Shown: positions 5,151 to 13,029, counted from the stretch's first letter. The stretch: 14,319 nt of DNA from CAZZBK01 sp964652155 (GCA_964652155.1 CAZZBK010000149.1:1-14319), one strand, 5' to 3'. The notes: generated from the letters alone by a model not told the origin. Made by a program: numbers and translations.

Positions 5151-7625
5151 GCGGGTTGCGACGACATCCACGTCCAGCAGCAACACGTGCGGGGTGAGTT
5201 CCTGGTTGCCCGTGCGATCGACCGCCAGGGCCGAGAGCCGACCGTCGGCGGGGACCGACAGCTCAAGGGTCCAGTCGGCCACGCCGGCCGATTGGGTTGC
5301 GATCTGCGCCTGCTGACCATTGACGGTCACGCTCGCAATCTCGCCGTTGTCGTGCGAGATGCCGCGCACGACGAGCTTGCCGCTGGCGCGACGCACCTGC
5401 GTGATGACGGTCGCCGGGGGCAAATCGTCGATGGGGTCGAGCAACTTCGGCCACGCGACGCCGCTCACCTTGGCCACGACCGACTCGTCGCCGGTCAGCG
5501 GGGGATCGGGGGCGTACTTGTTCCCGTCGGCCATGAGGTCGGCCGCCTTGGTGCTGACGATCTTGGCATGCTGGCCCTGGCCGTAATGGTCGTGAATGAA
5601 ATACGGGACGCCTTGGGGAACGAACGGATCGACGCGCGTCGAGCCGCCACGATTAAAGACCGGGCGGCGACCGTCGGTCTTGCCCCAGGTGACGTTGCGG
5701 AAGTGGCTGGCCGCCTTGCCCGAGAGGTTGTTGTCGCTCATGTGGACGACCGGGTGCATCTGGTTGCCGCCGACAAAGTCGTCGATCGTGAGCCCATCGA
5801 CCGTGATGACGCCGGCCTGCGCGCTGGCGTCGTCCATGCCGCGATTAAAGGGCTCGCCCCCGGCGTTGGACAGGTGCAGGTTGCGGAACACCTGGTTGTC
5901 GAACGTCGGCCGATAGATGCCATACGCCACGCGATGGATGCGGATGTTCTCCATGAGCATCGAGGGGCTATGCGGCCGGAAGGCGTAATGCGCTTCCCAA
6001 ATTTTCAGTCCGCGAATGATGTGTGGGTGCCGAACGTCGGGCCCCGTCCAGTCAATGGCCTTGATCGTGTCGAGCATTTTCTGGTCGCGGATGGGGGTGT
6101 CGGGTTGCGCGCCGCCGTTGGCGGCCACGACCATGCCGGCCAGCCCTTCGGTGTGTGACTCGTTGTCCTCGAATCGCCAGATCGGAATCGTTCGCACGTC
6201 GACATCCTTCGGCTTGCCGTCAGGCATCCGCACGCTCAATGTGCTGCTGAAGGACTTCGAGTTCTGGATGTCGTAGCGGAAGCCGTACTCGTCGTTCTCG
6301 CAGGCGACATTGTGCACGAGCGTGTTGCGGCCGTTCGACCACCAGAACGCCGCGCCGTCGTTGGGATCGAACGGCAACACCTGTTTGGGCAATCGCTTGC
6401 CGAAAAACGCCTGCACGCCCAGGTTGCGGTCGAGCAGATTGTAGACCTCGGTGCCGTCTTCCATGAAATAGCCGTGCCCAACGCTCTGGTAGCCCACGCA
6501 GTCGCGGACGACCAGATACTCGGTGCCGTGGATCGTGATCCACCGGTTGTGAGAGTCGACGATCGCCGCGCCGAGCACTTGGCTGCCGCGCATCGTGTCG
6601 CCGATCAGGTGATAGTGAATGGCATAGCGGCCGAGCACCCCTTCCTTGCCCAGGTGGGCGAAGCGCGTGTAGCTCGTGCCGCCGCGGCTGTAGGCGTGGT
6701 ACATCGTGTGGCCGCGCACCCCCTTGGGGTCAGCGCTCTCGACGATCACGTTGCGCGACAGGTTGGCCACCTCGCTGCGGAACTCGCCGCTGCCGTAATG
6801 CTCCAATTCGAGCGGCTGCTCAAAGTGCAGCGTCAGGCCGTCGATCCGGGTGATGCGACGCTGCTCGGTGCCGATATGCTCGGCGCTGTTGCGAAACGAA
6901 CCGCGGCGGGGTTGCTTGCGGGCACCGGTGACGATGATCTCGTCCCCCACGCGCCAACCGGTCACCCCCTCCGCGAGCGTCACGCTCGTGGCGTTGGGCT
7001 TGGCGTCAGCGCCCAGCTTGACCCAGGTGCGGCTCAGCGGCGCGCCGTGCAACTCCATCTGCGCCGAGCAGCATACGAGCGCCGGAGCGTCGTTCTTGTC
7101 CATCCCTTCGAGGTAGTGTAGCCGAATGCGCGCGGTATGCTCGGCCGGGATCGGCCGTTCGAGCGTCCCCACCTCGAGCAACGGTATCGAGCCTTCGCGC
7201 GGGGCTTGTGGCTCGCCCGCCACATTCACGCCGGCAAAGTCGCAGGCGAAACCGCTCTCACTGCACGTCGTGCTGTTCTGAACTTTCATCACCGCGACGT
7301 TCAGTTCGGTGTCGCGATCTCGGGCAAAGCTGAGCGCGCCGACGACCTGCACCAGCCGCAGCACGGCAGGAGCTTGGACGTCGTACGTCACGCGCGTCTT
7401 CTGCGACACGAGCACTCGATCGCCCGTGGCGGGCACACGCGCGGGGGACCAAGTCCGAGGATCGGACCAGTTGCCGTCCTTTACGCTGCGAAGCGTGAAC
7501 TGAATGGGATGATGATGCGCGTGGTCTTGTTTGGCGGGGGCGGCTTGTTGAGCAGTACCACTGGGCAGAAACCAGGCGAACGACAGCAGCGCGCAGCAAC
7601 ACGATAACACAGAGATGAGACGCAC
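5145..7625 (-). CDS. Secreted G8-domain / parallel beta-helix protein, CEMIP/TMEM2-like
   Basis: The 826-aa product has a signal peptide (MRLISVLSCCCALLSFAWFL, cleavage probably near TAQQ, residues 24-27). A G8 domain spans about residues 48-170 (DGNWSDPRTW, VGALSF, LEVGTLERP). The part from about 185 to 410 follows the animal hyaluronan-processing proteins CEMIP and TMEM2 closely: ELHGAP, WRVGDEIIVTG, LSRNVIVE, GRYAIHYHLIGD (332-343), NRWITIHGTEYLVVRD (360-375) and GYFMEDGTEVYNLLDRNLG (385-403). The rest is beta-helix and a C-terminal Ig-like beta module (about 740-826). A role binding or cutting extracellular polysaccharide is inferred. The GTG start at 7623-7625 is supported by AGGAG six bases upstream. 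It is a single gene flanked by repeats; the stop codon lies in the downstream repeat. Confidence 0.88.
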   Translation of the reverse strand: MRLISVLSCCCALLSFAWFLPSGTAQQAAPAKQDHAHHHPIQFTLRSVKDGNWSDPRTWSPARVPATGDRVLVSQKTRVTYDVQAPAVLRLVQVVGALSFARDRDTELNVAVMKVQNSTTCSESGFACDFAGVNVAGEPQAPREGSIPLLEVGTLERPIPAEHTARIRLHYLEGMDKNDAPALVCCSAQMELHGAPLSRTWVKLGADAKPNATSVTLAEGVTGWRVGDEIIVTGARKQPRRGSFRNSAEHIGTEQRRITRIDGLTLHFEQPLELEHYGSGEFRSEVANLSRNVIVESADPKGVRGHTMYHAYSRGGTSYTRFAHLGKEGVLGRYAIHYHLIGDTMRGSQVLGAAIVDSHNRWITIHGTEYLVVRDCVGYQSVGHGYFMEDGTEVYNLLDRNLGVQAFFGKRLPKQVLPFDPNDGAAFWWSNGRNTLVHNVACENDEYGFRYDIQNSKSFSSTLSVRMPDGKPKDVDVRTIPIWRFEDNESHTEGLAGMVVAANGGAQPDTPIRDQKMLDTIKAIDWTGPDVRHPHIIRGLKIWEAHYAFRPHSPSMLMENIRIHRVAYGIYRPTFDNQVFRNLHLSNAGGEPFNRGMDDASAQAGVITVDGLTIDDFVGGNQMHPVVHMSDNNLSGKAASHFRNVTWGKTDGRRPVFNRGGSTRVDPFVPQGVPYFIHDHYGQGQHAKIVSTKAADLMADGNKYAPDPPLTGDESVVAKVSGVAWPKLLDPIDDLPPATVITQVRRASGKLVVRGISHDNGEIASVTVNGQQAQIATQSAGVADWTLELSVPADGRLSALAVDRTGNQELTPHVLLLDVDVVATRY

Positions 7626-7794
7626 GGCAAACTCCTCTCGATTTCAACAGGCGGACGATGCAAATCGCCTCTGATTATCGCGATTGCCACATGGCCGTCC
7701 AGCAAAATTGCTTCCAGCGTCGTCTTTATGGATCCTCAGGTCCTTCAGCTATCGATCCCTGCGCCGTGAATAAGCCCTGGTGATCGCGAGGGTA

Positions 7795-7808
7795 CGGCGC
7801 GTACGCCG
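7795..7808. repeat. Small GC-rich palindrome in the 7626-7813 gap
   Basis: CGGCG and CGCCG pair around a CGTA loop. It lies six bases before copy 2 of the ~100-bp element and resembles the GTACGC-containing palindrome near 655-670. The rest of the gap upstream of the G8 gene (7626-7794) holds its ribosome-binding site. I see a possible GATAAT at 7676-7681 on the minus strand without a matching -35, and nothing else. Confidence 0.4.
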
Positions 7809-7813
7809 AGGGC

Positions 7814-7914
7814 TATTGAGGTTCAGAATTATGTTAACAGGACGACCAGCGGGAGTCCGTAAATACCGGCCTCGCGTTGCTCGGCCTAATAAGTTTATTA
7901 TCTGAGGATCAGTA
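7814..7914. repeat. ~101-bp palindromic element, copy 2
   Basis: It lies in the same orientation as 5047-5150, with a nearly identical centre (AGGACGACCAGCGGGAGTCC at 7839-7858). The terminal inverted repeats are tATTGAGGTTCAGAATTAT on the left and, reversed, tACTGATCCTCAGATAATA on the right. The arms vary more than the centre but changes tend to keep pairing. It lies 33 bases downstream of the phosphoglycerate mutase stop and upstream of the G8 gene, so the two copies frame the G8 gene as direct repeats. Confidence 0.75.
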
Positions 7915-7947
7915 AATGTGTGACTGCGATGGCGACATGACTCGCCG

Positions 7948-9159
7948 CTACGCGCCGAACTTGCCGAGGCGGCCGGCGTTGGCCAGGGCGAGCGGCATCA
8001 GATACTTGGCTTCGAATTGGCCCAAGCCACCGCGGATCGCCTCGCGCTCGTTGAACGCTTGCAGGCCGTCGCTGCGGCAGCAGTCGCTGTGCAGCAACGT
8101 CGGCACCGGATGCCAACTGTGGCTCTTCAAGTAGCTCGGCGTGCTATGGTCGCCAGTGACGATCAGCACATTGGGTTTGAGTGCCATGATGCGCGGAATC
8201 GCGCCGTCGAGTTCCTCGGTCTTCTTGGCTTTGGCCGCAAAGTTGCCGTCCTCGCCGGTGCTGTCGGTGTACTTGAAGTGGATGAAGAAGAAATCGTATT
8301 TCAACCAATGCTGTTCGAGCACGCTCAACTGCTCGTCGAGCGATTGCGCCGCGCCGACGATATCCATGCCCACCAGCCGGGCAAGACCCTTGTACATCGG
8401 GTAGACGGCGATCGCCGCGGCCCGCAGGCCATACACCTCCTGGTAGCTCGGCAGCGGTGGCTTGGTCGAAAAGCCGCGCAGCGTCAGGCCGTTGGCCTTC
8501 TTCTCGCCGGCGAGCAGCTTGCAGGCCTGGGCGACAAACTCGGCCGCCACACCCGCGGTCTTCTCGCTCGCCGAGTCGATCGCGATGGGCTTGTTGGGCT
8601 CGACCCCCGTGCGTTGCGGGTCGGTGTCTTTGACCTTTCCCTGCAAGCCGCTGCCGCGCAGCACGACGACAAAGCGGTGCTCCTTGACCGGCTCGACGAA
8701 CACCTCAATGCCCGGTATTTTCACCTGCCGCAGTCGAATGGCCAGCGGGGCGCTCTCGTCGCTGCTGATCCGTCCGGCCCGGCGGTCGATGATCTTCCCC
8801 TGGGCGTCGAGCGTGCAGAAGTTGGCGCGGATCGCCACGTCGTTCGGTCCCAACTCGAACCCGATGCCCGTCGCTTCGAGTGCGCCGCGGCCGATGATGT
8901 ATTTGAGGGGGTCATAGCCGAATAGGCCGAGGTGCCCAGGGCCGCTGCCCGGGGTGATGCCTGGCTTGACGGGGATGCTCAGCCCCTGGACGCTGGTCTT
9001 GGCCAGGGCGTCGAGGTGTGGCGTGTGGGCCGCTTCTAACTCGGTGGGGCCGCCCGGCTCGCTGGGCAATCCACCCAAGCCGTCGCCGACCAGCATGACA
9101 ATTTTCGAGTCGCTGGGCTGAATGAGTTCAAAATCGCGCAGCAAATCGTGCATGTCCAT
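7948..9159 (-). CDS. apgM: Cofactor-independent phosphoglycerate mutase, archaeal type (ApgM)
   Basis: It interconverts 3- and 2-phosphoglycerate in glycolysis/gluconeogenesis in the cytoplasm. It belongs to the alkaline phosphatase superfamily and to the archaeal-type ApgM branch, about 400 aa and shorter than bacterial GpmI. The metal site begins at D26 (MLVGDGLGG). The phosphorylated serine is S72 in TPGSGPGHLGLFGYDP, and later metal ligands lie in FKYTDSTGEDGN and TGDHSTP. The start is uncertain. I chose the ATG at 9157-9159 (MDMHDLLRDF; 403 aa) because the conserved core begins soon after. A GTG at 9217-9219 has AGGA eight bases upstream and would add 20 poorly conserved-looking residues. 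It is divergent from pgi, its partner enzyme in the same pathway; the gap between them carries a palindromic element. Confidence 0.9.
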   Translation of the reverse strand: MDMHDLLRDFELIQPSDSKIVMLVGDGLGGLPSEPGGPTELEAAHTPHLDALAKTSVQGLSIPVKPGITPGSGPGHLGLFGYDPLKYIIGRGALEATGIGFELGPNDVAIRANFCTLDAQGKIIDRRAGRISSDESAPLAIRLRQVKIPGIEVFVEPVKEHRFVVVLRGSGLQGKVKDTDPQRTGVEPNKPIAIDSASEKTAGVAAEFVAQACKLLAGEKKANGLTLRGFSTKPPLPSYQEVYGLRAAAIAVYPMYKGLARLVGMDIVGAAQSLDEQLSVLEQHWLKYDFFFIHFKYTDSTGEDGNFAAKAKKTEELDGAIPRIMALKPNVLIVTGDHSTPSYLKSHSWHPVPTLLHSDCCRSDGLQAFNEREAIRGGLGQFEAKYLMPLALANAGRLGKFGA

Positions 9160-9271
9160 GGTGTTATCTGCGTCGTGGGGGTGATTGCGTCGAAAGACCA
9201 AGCGACTCGCTGGGCTCACTGGTCATTTCCTAATCGCTATCGCGCCGCAGGGCAAGGGGGGCTCGCGTAAA

Positions 9272-9392
9272 TGGGTAGCCCTGACAACTCGTTGTCAGGG
9301 GGGCGAAGCCACAGCAGGGCAGGAATGCTCGACCAAGCTGCGCCTCGGGTCGCTTGGAGCGACCCCGACAAACAAGTTGTCGGGGCTACCCA
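9272..9392. repeat. 121-bp inverted-repeat element of three hairpins
   Basis: The ends TGGGTAGCC (9272-9280) and GGCTACCCA (9384-9392) are perfect inverted repeats. They continue as imperfect 27-base arms. Each arm is itself a hairpin: CCCTGACAAC/GTTGTCAGGG (9279-9300) and CCCCGACAA/TTGTCGGGG (9363-9385). A third short stem, CCAAGC/GCTTGG (9333-9338 with 9352-9357), lies between them. Repeats with this GGGTAGCC...GACAAC pattern are common between planctomycete genes as I recall. The layout fits a small non-autonomous mobile element or an RNA-structured spacer in the apgM-pgi divergent region. Confidence 0.75.
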
Positions 9393-9522
9393 AGGAACGT
9401 CCGTCGAATGTGGGCTCGCTTGGCAATCACGCCTCTCTTTCGCTATGTTCACCCACAGCACGTGTCGCCGATGGCCTGTCAACACCTCGTCACGTCAGAG
9501 TCTTTCACCTGGAGATCCCCCC

Positions 9523-10971
9523 ATGCGCCCGATCAACGTGCAGCCGATCACCTACGACCCCCGCGGCTGTTTTGTCCCCGGCCACGGCATCGAGCCTGGC
9601 GAGATCGAGCAACTGGAGCCTTGGTTGTTGGCCGCCCGCGCGGCCACGCTCGACGACGTGACACTGCTCGAGTCGGGCAAGAACGTGATCGAACACAAGC
9701 GGCCGCTCGACGCGGGCTTCATCAATCTCCCCCAACGGTTGCTCGATGAGTACGACCAGAAACATCAGCAGAGCGAATTGGGGCGCATTCTGGCCACGGC
9801 CCATCGGCTGCAAGCCGAGGTCGATCGCTTCGTCGTGCTCGGCATCGGCGGTTCGTACATGGGAGCCAAGGCCCTGTTCGAGTCGTGCGGCGCGCCGTAT
9901 CACAATGAGCTCGATCGAGGCCGTCGCGGCGGCCGGCCACGGGTCTACTTCGAGGGGAACAACGTCGACAACGATTCCAGCCAAGGTCTGCTCGATTTGC
10001 TCGGCCGGGGCCGCGCGGCCAACTCGCTCGACGATCGCTGGGGGATCGTCGTCATCAGCAAGAGCGGCGGCACGCTCGAGACCGCCGTCGCGTTCCGGCA
10101 ATTCCTCGCCGCGCTCGGAGAGTCGGTCGGCGGCGATCAGGCCCAGCTCGCCAAGCTGGTCGTGCCGGTCACGGCCCTGAACGACAAGAGCAAACTGTTC
10201 CGCGTGAGCCAGGCGCTCGGCTGCCCCGACGTGTTCGATATTCCCGACGGCATCGGCGGTCGGTTCTCGATCTTCACGGCCGTCGGCCTGTTGCCCGCCG
10301 CAATTTTGGGTCTCAACGTCGTCGAGTTGCTGCAAGGCGCGGCCGCCATGACCGAGCGGTTCAAGCATGCCTCGCTGGGCGATAATCCCGTGCTCGACTA
10401 CGTGGCGGTCTGCCACCTGCTCGAACAGCGGCGAAACCTCGATATCCGCGTGCTCAGCGCCTGGAGCAAGGGACTCGAGTCGGCCGGCCTGTGGTACGAT
10501 CAGTTGCTTAGCGAGAGCTTGGGCAAAAACGAGCGCGGCGCGACGCCGCTCACGTCGGTCACCACTCGTGACCTGCACTCGCGTGGCCAGCAGCATCAGG
10601 AAGGCAAACGCAACAAGCTGATTACAAACCTGATTGTCGACAAGCCGAAGCATGACCGGCTCGGCGTGGGTCGCCACGGCGAGGCGCTCAACGGCGACGA
10701 CCTGAACTGGTTGGCCGACGCGACGTTGCCCGACATTATGAGCGCGGCGATTGCGGGGACGAACGAGGCATACCGCGCCGATCGTCGACCCACGGCCGAC
10801 TTGCATTTGCCCCGGCTCGACGAGGCCACGATGGGCCAACTGTTCCAGCTCTTCATGCTCGCCACGGTCGTCGAGGGGCGGCTCGTCAACATCAACCCTT
10901 ATGGCCAGCCGGGGGTCGAGGCCTACAAGACCAACATGATGACGTTGCTCAAAAAACAGTTCGCCAAGTAA
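9523..10971 (+). CDS. pgi: Glucose-6-phosphate isomerase
   Basis: It interconverts glucose-6-phosphate and fructose-6-phosphate. The 482-aa protein has the SIS-domain phosphosugar motifs GIGGSYMGAK (107-116) and SKSGGTLET (179-187). RFSIFTAVGLLPA (247-259) follows, then the catalytic segment SESLGKN with E331, LHSRGQQHQEG with H352, and the C-terminal NPYGQPGVEAYK with K469. Its length and DLHSRGQ motif put it with the shorter bacterial (Bacillus-like) form rather than the ~550-aa enterobacterial/eukaryotic form. The frame is open upstream, but the ATG at 9523 has GGAG eight bases before it, and the sequence before it is repeat-derived, so the earlier ATG at 9271 is rejected. It leads a probable three-gene operon with the metal-dependent hydrolase 17 bases later. 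Confidence 0.95.
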   Translation: MRPINVQPITYDPRGCFVPGHGIEPGEIEQLEPWLLAARAATLDDVTLLESGKNVIEHKRPLDAGFINLPQRLLDEYDQKHQQSELGRILATAHRLQAEVDRFVVLGIGGSYMGAKALFESCGAPYHNELDRGRRGGRPRVYFEGNNVDNDSSQGLLDLLGRGRAANSLDDRWGIVVISKSGGTLETAVAFRQFLAALGESVGGDQAQLAKLVVPVTALNDKSKLFRVSQALGCPDVFDIPDGIGGRFSIFTAVGLLPAAILGLNVVELLQGAAAMTERFKHASLGDNPVLDYVAVCHLLEQRRNLDIRVLSAWSKGLESAGLWYDQLLSESLGKNERGATPLTSVTTRDLHSRGQQHQEGKRNKLITNLIVDKPKHDRLGVGRHGEALNGDDLNWLADATLPDIMSAAIAGTNEAYRADRRPTADLHLPRLDEATMGQLFQLFMLATVVEGRLVNINPYGQPGVEAYKTNMMTLLKKQFAK

Positions 10972-10988
10972 CCACCACGCGCAACACC

Positions 10989-11678
10989 ATGCCCACGCAT
11001 ATCACCTGGCTCGGACACGCTTGCTGGCAAGTCAAGTCCAGGGCGACCACGCTGCTCATCGATCCGTTTCTGACCGGCAACCCCGCCGCGGCTCTGAAGG
11101 CCGACGAGGTCGCGGCCGATTACATCTTGATCTCGCACGGGCATGGTGACCATGTCGGCGACACGGTCGCGATCGCCTCTCGCACCGGCGCGACGGTCAT
11201 CTCGAACTATGAAATCTGCACGTGGCTCTCAGGGCAGGGGGTGCAAAAAACGATCGGCGGCAACCTGGGGGGCGGCGTCAACCTGCCCTGGGGACGCGTG
11301 CAACTCACGCTCGCCCACCATAGCTCGCAACTCCCCGATGGCAGTTATGGGGGCAATCCCAGCGGCTTCCTCATCACACTCGGCCCGCACAAACTGTACT
11401 TCGCTTGCGACACGGCGCTGTTCTACGATATGAAACTGCTCGGCAATCGCGGCATTGATGTCGCGGTGCTGCCGATCGGCGACCTGTTCACGATGGGGCC
11501 CGACGACGCGCTCGAGGCCGTCAAGCTCATCGCCCCCAGGCATGTCTTGCCGTCGCACTTCAATACCTGGCCCCCGATCTCCCAAGAGCCGCTCGCCTGG
11601 GCCGACCGGGTCAAGGCCGAGACCGCGGCCAAGCCGACCGTGCTCAAGAGCGGCGAGACCTTTACGCTTCCCGACTGA
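10989..11678 (+). CDS. UPF0173-type metal-dependent hydrolase (metallo-beta-lactamase fold)
   Basis: The 229-aa cytoplasmic protein belongs to the UlaG/YtkL-like UPF0173 group. The metal-binding signature is HGHGDHVGD (50-58: H50, H52, D54, H55). Further expected ligands are H110/H111 (LAHHSS), D141 (FACDTALF) and H190 (LPSHFNTWP). Length matches the family (about 225-230 aa). The physiological substrate of this family is generally unknown; the UlaG relative opens a sugar-phosphate lactone, which would suit a neighbour of pgi, but that is inference. It lies 17 bases after pgi and 22 bases before the epimerase, which argues for a shared transcript. No clear ribosome-binding sequence precedes the ATG, so its translation may depend on coupling to pgi. 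Confidence 0.9.
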   Translation: MPTHITWLGHACWQVKSRATTLLIDPFLTGNPAAALKADEVAADYILISHGHGDHVGDTVAIASRTGATVISNYEICTWLSGQGVQKTIGGNLGGGVNLPWGRVQLTLAHHSSQLPDGSYGGNPSGFLITLGPHKLYFACDTALFYDMKLLGNRGIDVAVLPIGDLFTMGPDDALEAVKLIAPRHVLPSHFNTWPPISQEPLAWADRVKAETAAKPTVLKSGETFTLPD

Positions 11679-11700
11679 CCCCAACGTGCTGAGAACCATC

Positions 11701-12708
11701 ATGGAGGATGCTGCTCGACGATCGCCGCGCTGCCTGGTGACCGGCGGAGCCGGCTTCATCGGCTCGAATCTCGTCGCGGCGCTCACCGAGCGTGGCGCGG
11801 AGGTGGTGGTCTGCGATCGACTGGGTTGCGAAGACAAATGGCGCAACCTGGCCAAGCACCCGCTGGCCGGCTTTGTCGCTCCACCGCGATTGCAAACCTA
11901 TCTCACGCAGGTCCCGCGCTTCGATGTGGTGTTTCACATGGGCGCCGTCTCGGCGACGACCGAGACCGACGGCGACTTGGTGATCGACTCGAATTTCAAT
12001 CTCTCGCTTGAACTGTGGAACTGGTGCGCGGCGCAGGAGACGCGGTTCATCTATGCCTCGTCGGCGGCGACCTACGGCGACGGCTCGCAAGGCTTTGTCG
12101 ACTTTTCGAGCCCAGCCGAGCTGTCGACCCTGCGGCCGTTGAATCTCTACGGCTGGAGCAAGCACCTGTTCGATCGACGAGTGTCGCAACTCGTCGAGCA
12201 ACGACGCCCCACTCCGCCGCAGCACGTGGGCCTCAAGTTCTTTAACGTCTACGGACCGAACGAGTATCACAAAGGCTCGATGCAGAGCGTCGTCGCGCAT
12301 CTCTATCCGAAGTTGATCGCCGGCGAGCCTGCGCGGCTGTTCAAGTCGTATCGATCCGACTACCGTGACGGCGGCCAGTTGCGTGACTTTGTGTACGTGC
12401 GTGACTGTGTCGACGTGATGCTCTGGCTGCTCGACCATCAGCACGTCAGCGGGCTATTCAACGTTGGCTCGGGGAGTGCGCGGACGTTCGTGGACCTCGC
12501 CAGTGCGACATTCGCGGCGCTCGAGCAAAGTGCGCGGATCGAGTTCATCGAGATGCCCGAGACGCTCCGCGACAAGTACCAATACCGCACCCAGGCCGAC
12601 CTTTCGCGCTTGCGTGCCGCCGGCTACGCGCGTCCGATGACAAGCTTGGAAGACGGCGTGCGCGATTACGTGCGCAGCTACCTGAGCGCCCCGGACTCGT
12701 ATCGCTAG
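11701..12708 (+). CDS. hldD: ADP-L-glycero-D-manno-heptose 6-epimerase
   Basis: It epimerises ADP-D-glycero-heptose to the L-glycero form used in lipopolysaccharide core. The 335-aa short-chain dehydrogenase-type protein has the NAD(P)-binding motif GGAGFIG (15-21), YASSAATYG (118-126), and Y150-G-W-S-K154. The family-specific run FFNVYGPNEYHKGSM contains K191, which aligns with the second catalytic base K178 of E. coli HldD. LFKSYRSDYRDGGQLRDFVY and KYQYRTQAD are also diagnostic. The frame extends far upstream without evidence of coding. The ATG at 11701 sits 11 residues before the nucleotide-binding motif and 22 bases after the hydrolase stop, so it is preferred; no strong ribosome-binding sequence is visible. 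It is the last gene of the pgi operon, and implies an outer membrane with heptose-containing glycan. Confidence 0.92.
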   Translation: MEDAARRSPRCLVTGGAGFIGSNLVAALTERGAEVVVCDRLGCEDKWRNLAKHPLAGFVAPPRLQTYLTQVPRFDVVFHMGAVSATTETDGDLVIDSNFNLSLELWNWCAAQETRFIYASSAATYGDGSQGFVDFSSPAELSTLRPLNLYGWSKHLFDRRVSQLVEQRRPTPPQHVGLKFFNVYGPNEYHKGSMQSVVAHLYPKLIAGEPARLFKSYRSDYRDGGQLRDFVYVRDCVDVMLWLLDHQHVSGLFNVGSGSARTFVDLASATFAALEQSARIEFIEMPETLRDKYQYRTQADLSRLRAAGYARPMTSLEDGVRDYVRSYLSAPDSYR

Positions 12709-12719
12709 CGGCTCTACGT

Positions 12720-12741
12720 TATTGAAGTTCAGGTAATTAAG
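12720..12741. repeat. Half copy of the ~100-bp palindromic element
   Basis: TATTGAAGTTCAGGTAATTA (12720-12739) matches the left arm of copies 1 and 2 (TAYTGAGGYTCAGGTAATTA in copy 1). Beyond 12741 the sequence diverges and the central core is absent, so only one arm is present. It lies 11 bases after the hldD stop. On the minus strand it contains the TAA (12737-12739) that closes the extended frame of the broken Tat-signal ORF. Confidence 0.6.
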
Positions 12742-12826
12742 AGCGTCTAACAAAATGGCAGCCGAGCGGGTTGAGTTCCTCGCGCTTGCCGCTCAGTGCG
12801 AGTGCGTGCTCAAGCACGTCGCGCAA

Positions 12827-12994
12827 TCAAGGGTGCGGCGCGCCGAGCACGATGAATTCAACGTGCGCGCCGAGCGCCGCGGCGGCGCGTCGCACGATTG
12901 GCCAGGCTCTCTCGGGCCAGACATACGCGCCGGCCGCCACGAGTTCGCTGGCCCCGATGGCCTGCTGCAAAAATCGTCGTCGCGCACGTAACAT
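12827..12994 (-). pseudogene. Short ORF with Tat-like signal, probably a truncated exported protein
   Basis: The ATG at 12992-12994 has an excellent ribosome-binding sequence (GGAGGAGG, seven bases upstream). The 55-aa product starts MLRARRRFLQQAIGASELVA, a twin-arginine-type signal (RRRFLQ) with a hydrophobic stretch, then WPERAWPIVRRAAAALG, and ends at a TGA (12827-12829). The same frame continues past the TGA for 29 codons of normal composition (LRDVLEHALALSGKREELNP) to a TAA at 12737-12739 inside a repeat. Nothing resembling a mature exported domain follows the signal. I infer the 5' remnant of a larger Tat substrate cut by deletion or repeat insertion, with a nonsense codon. A genuine tiny secreted protein is possible. 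It lies 35 bases after the PQQ-type gene and could share its transcript. Confidence 0.5.
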
Positions 12995-13029
12995 CGAACA
13001 ACCTCCTCCGAGTTCGTGGGGTTCAATGA

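Noticed and set aside
5047..7914. Composite transposon carrying the G8 gene
   Set aside because: The flanking elements encode no transposase, are only about 100 bp, and a half copy occurs elsewhere. A dispersed intergenic repeat explains the pattern better.
9271..9522. N-terminal extension of glucose-6-phosphate isomerase
   Set aside because: The 84 extra codons translate a palindromic repeat, and a GGAG ribosome-binding sequence sits before the ATG at 9523.
9505..10839. Long minus-strand open frame (444 codons) opposite pgi
   Set aside because: It is fully antisense to an unmistakable glucose-6-phosphate isomerase and has the R/A/H-rich composition expected of shadow frames in GC-rich DNA, without a recognisable domain.
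12827..12829. TGA read as selenocysteine in the Tat-signal frame
   Set aside because: There is no redox motif around the TGA, no visible SECIS-like hairpin directly after it, and the downstream frame soon ends in a repeat. A nonsense mutation in a decaying gene is simpler.
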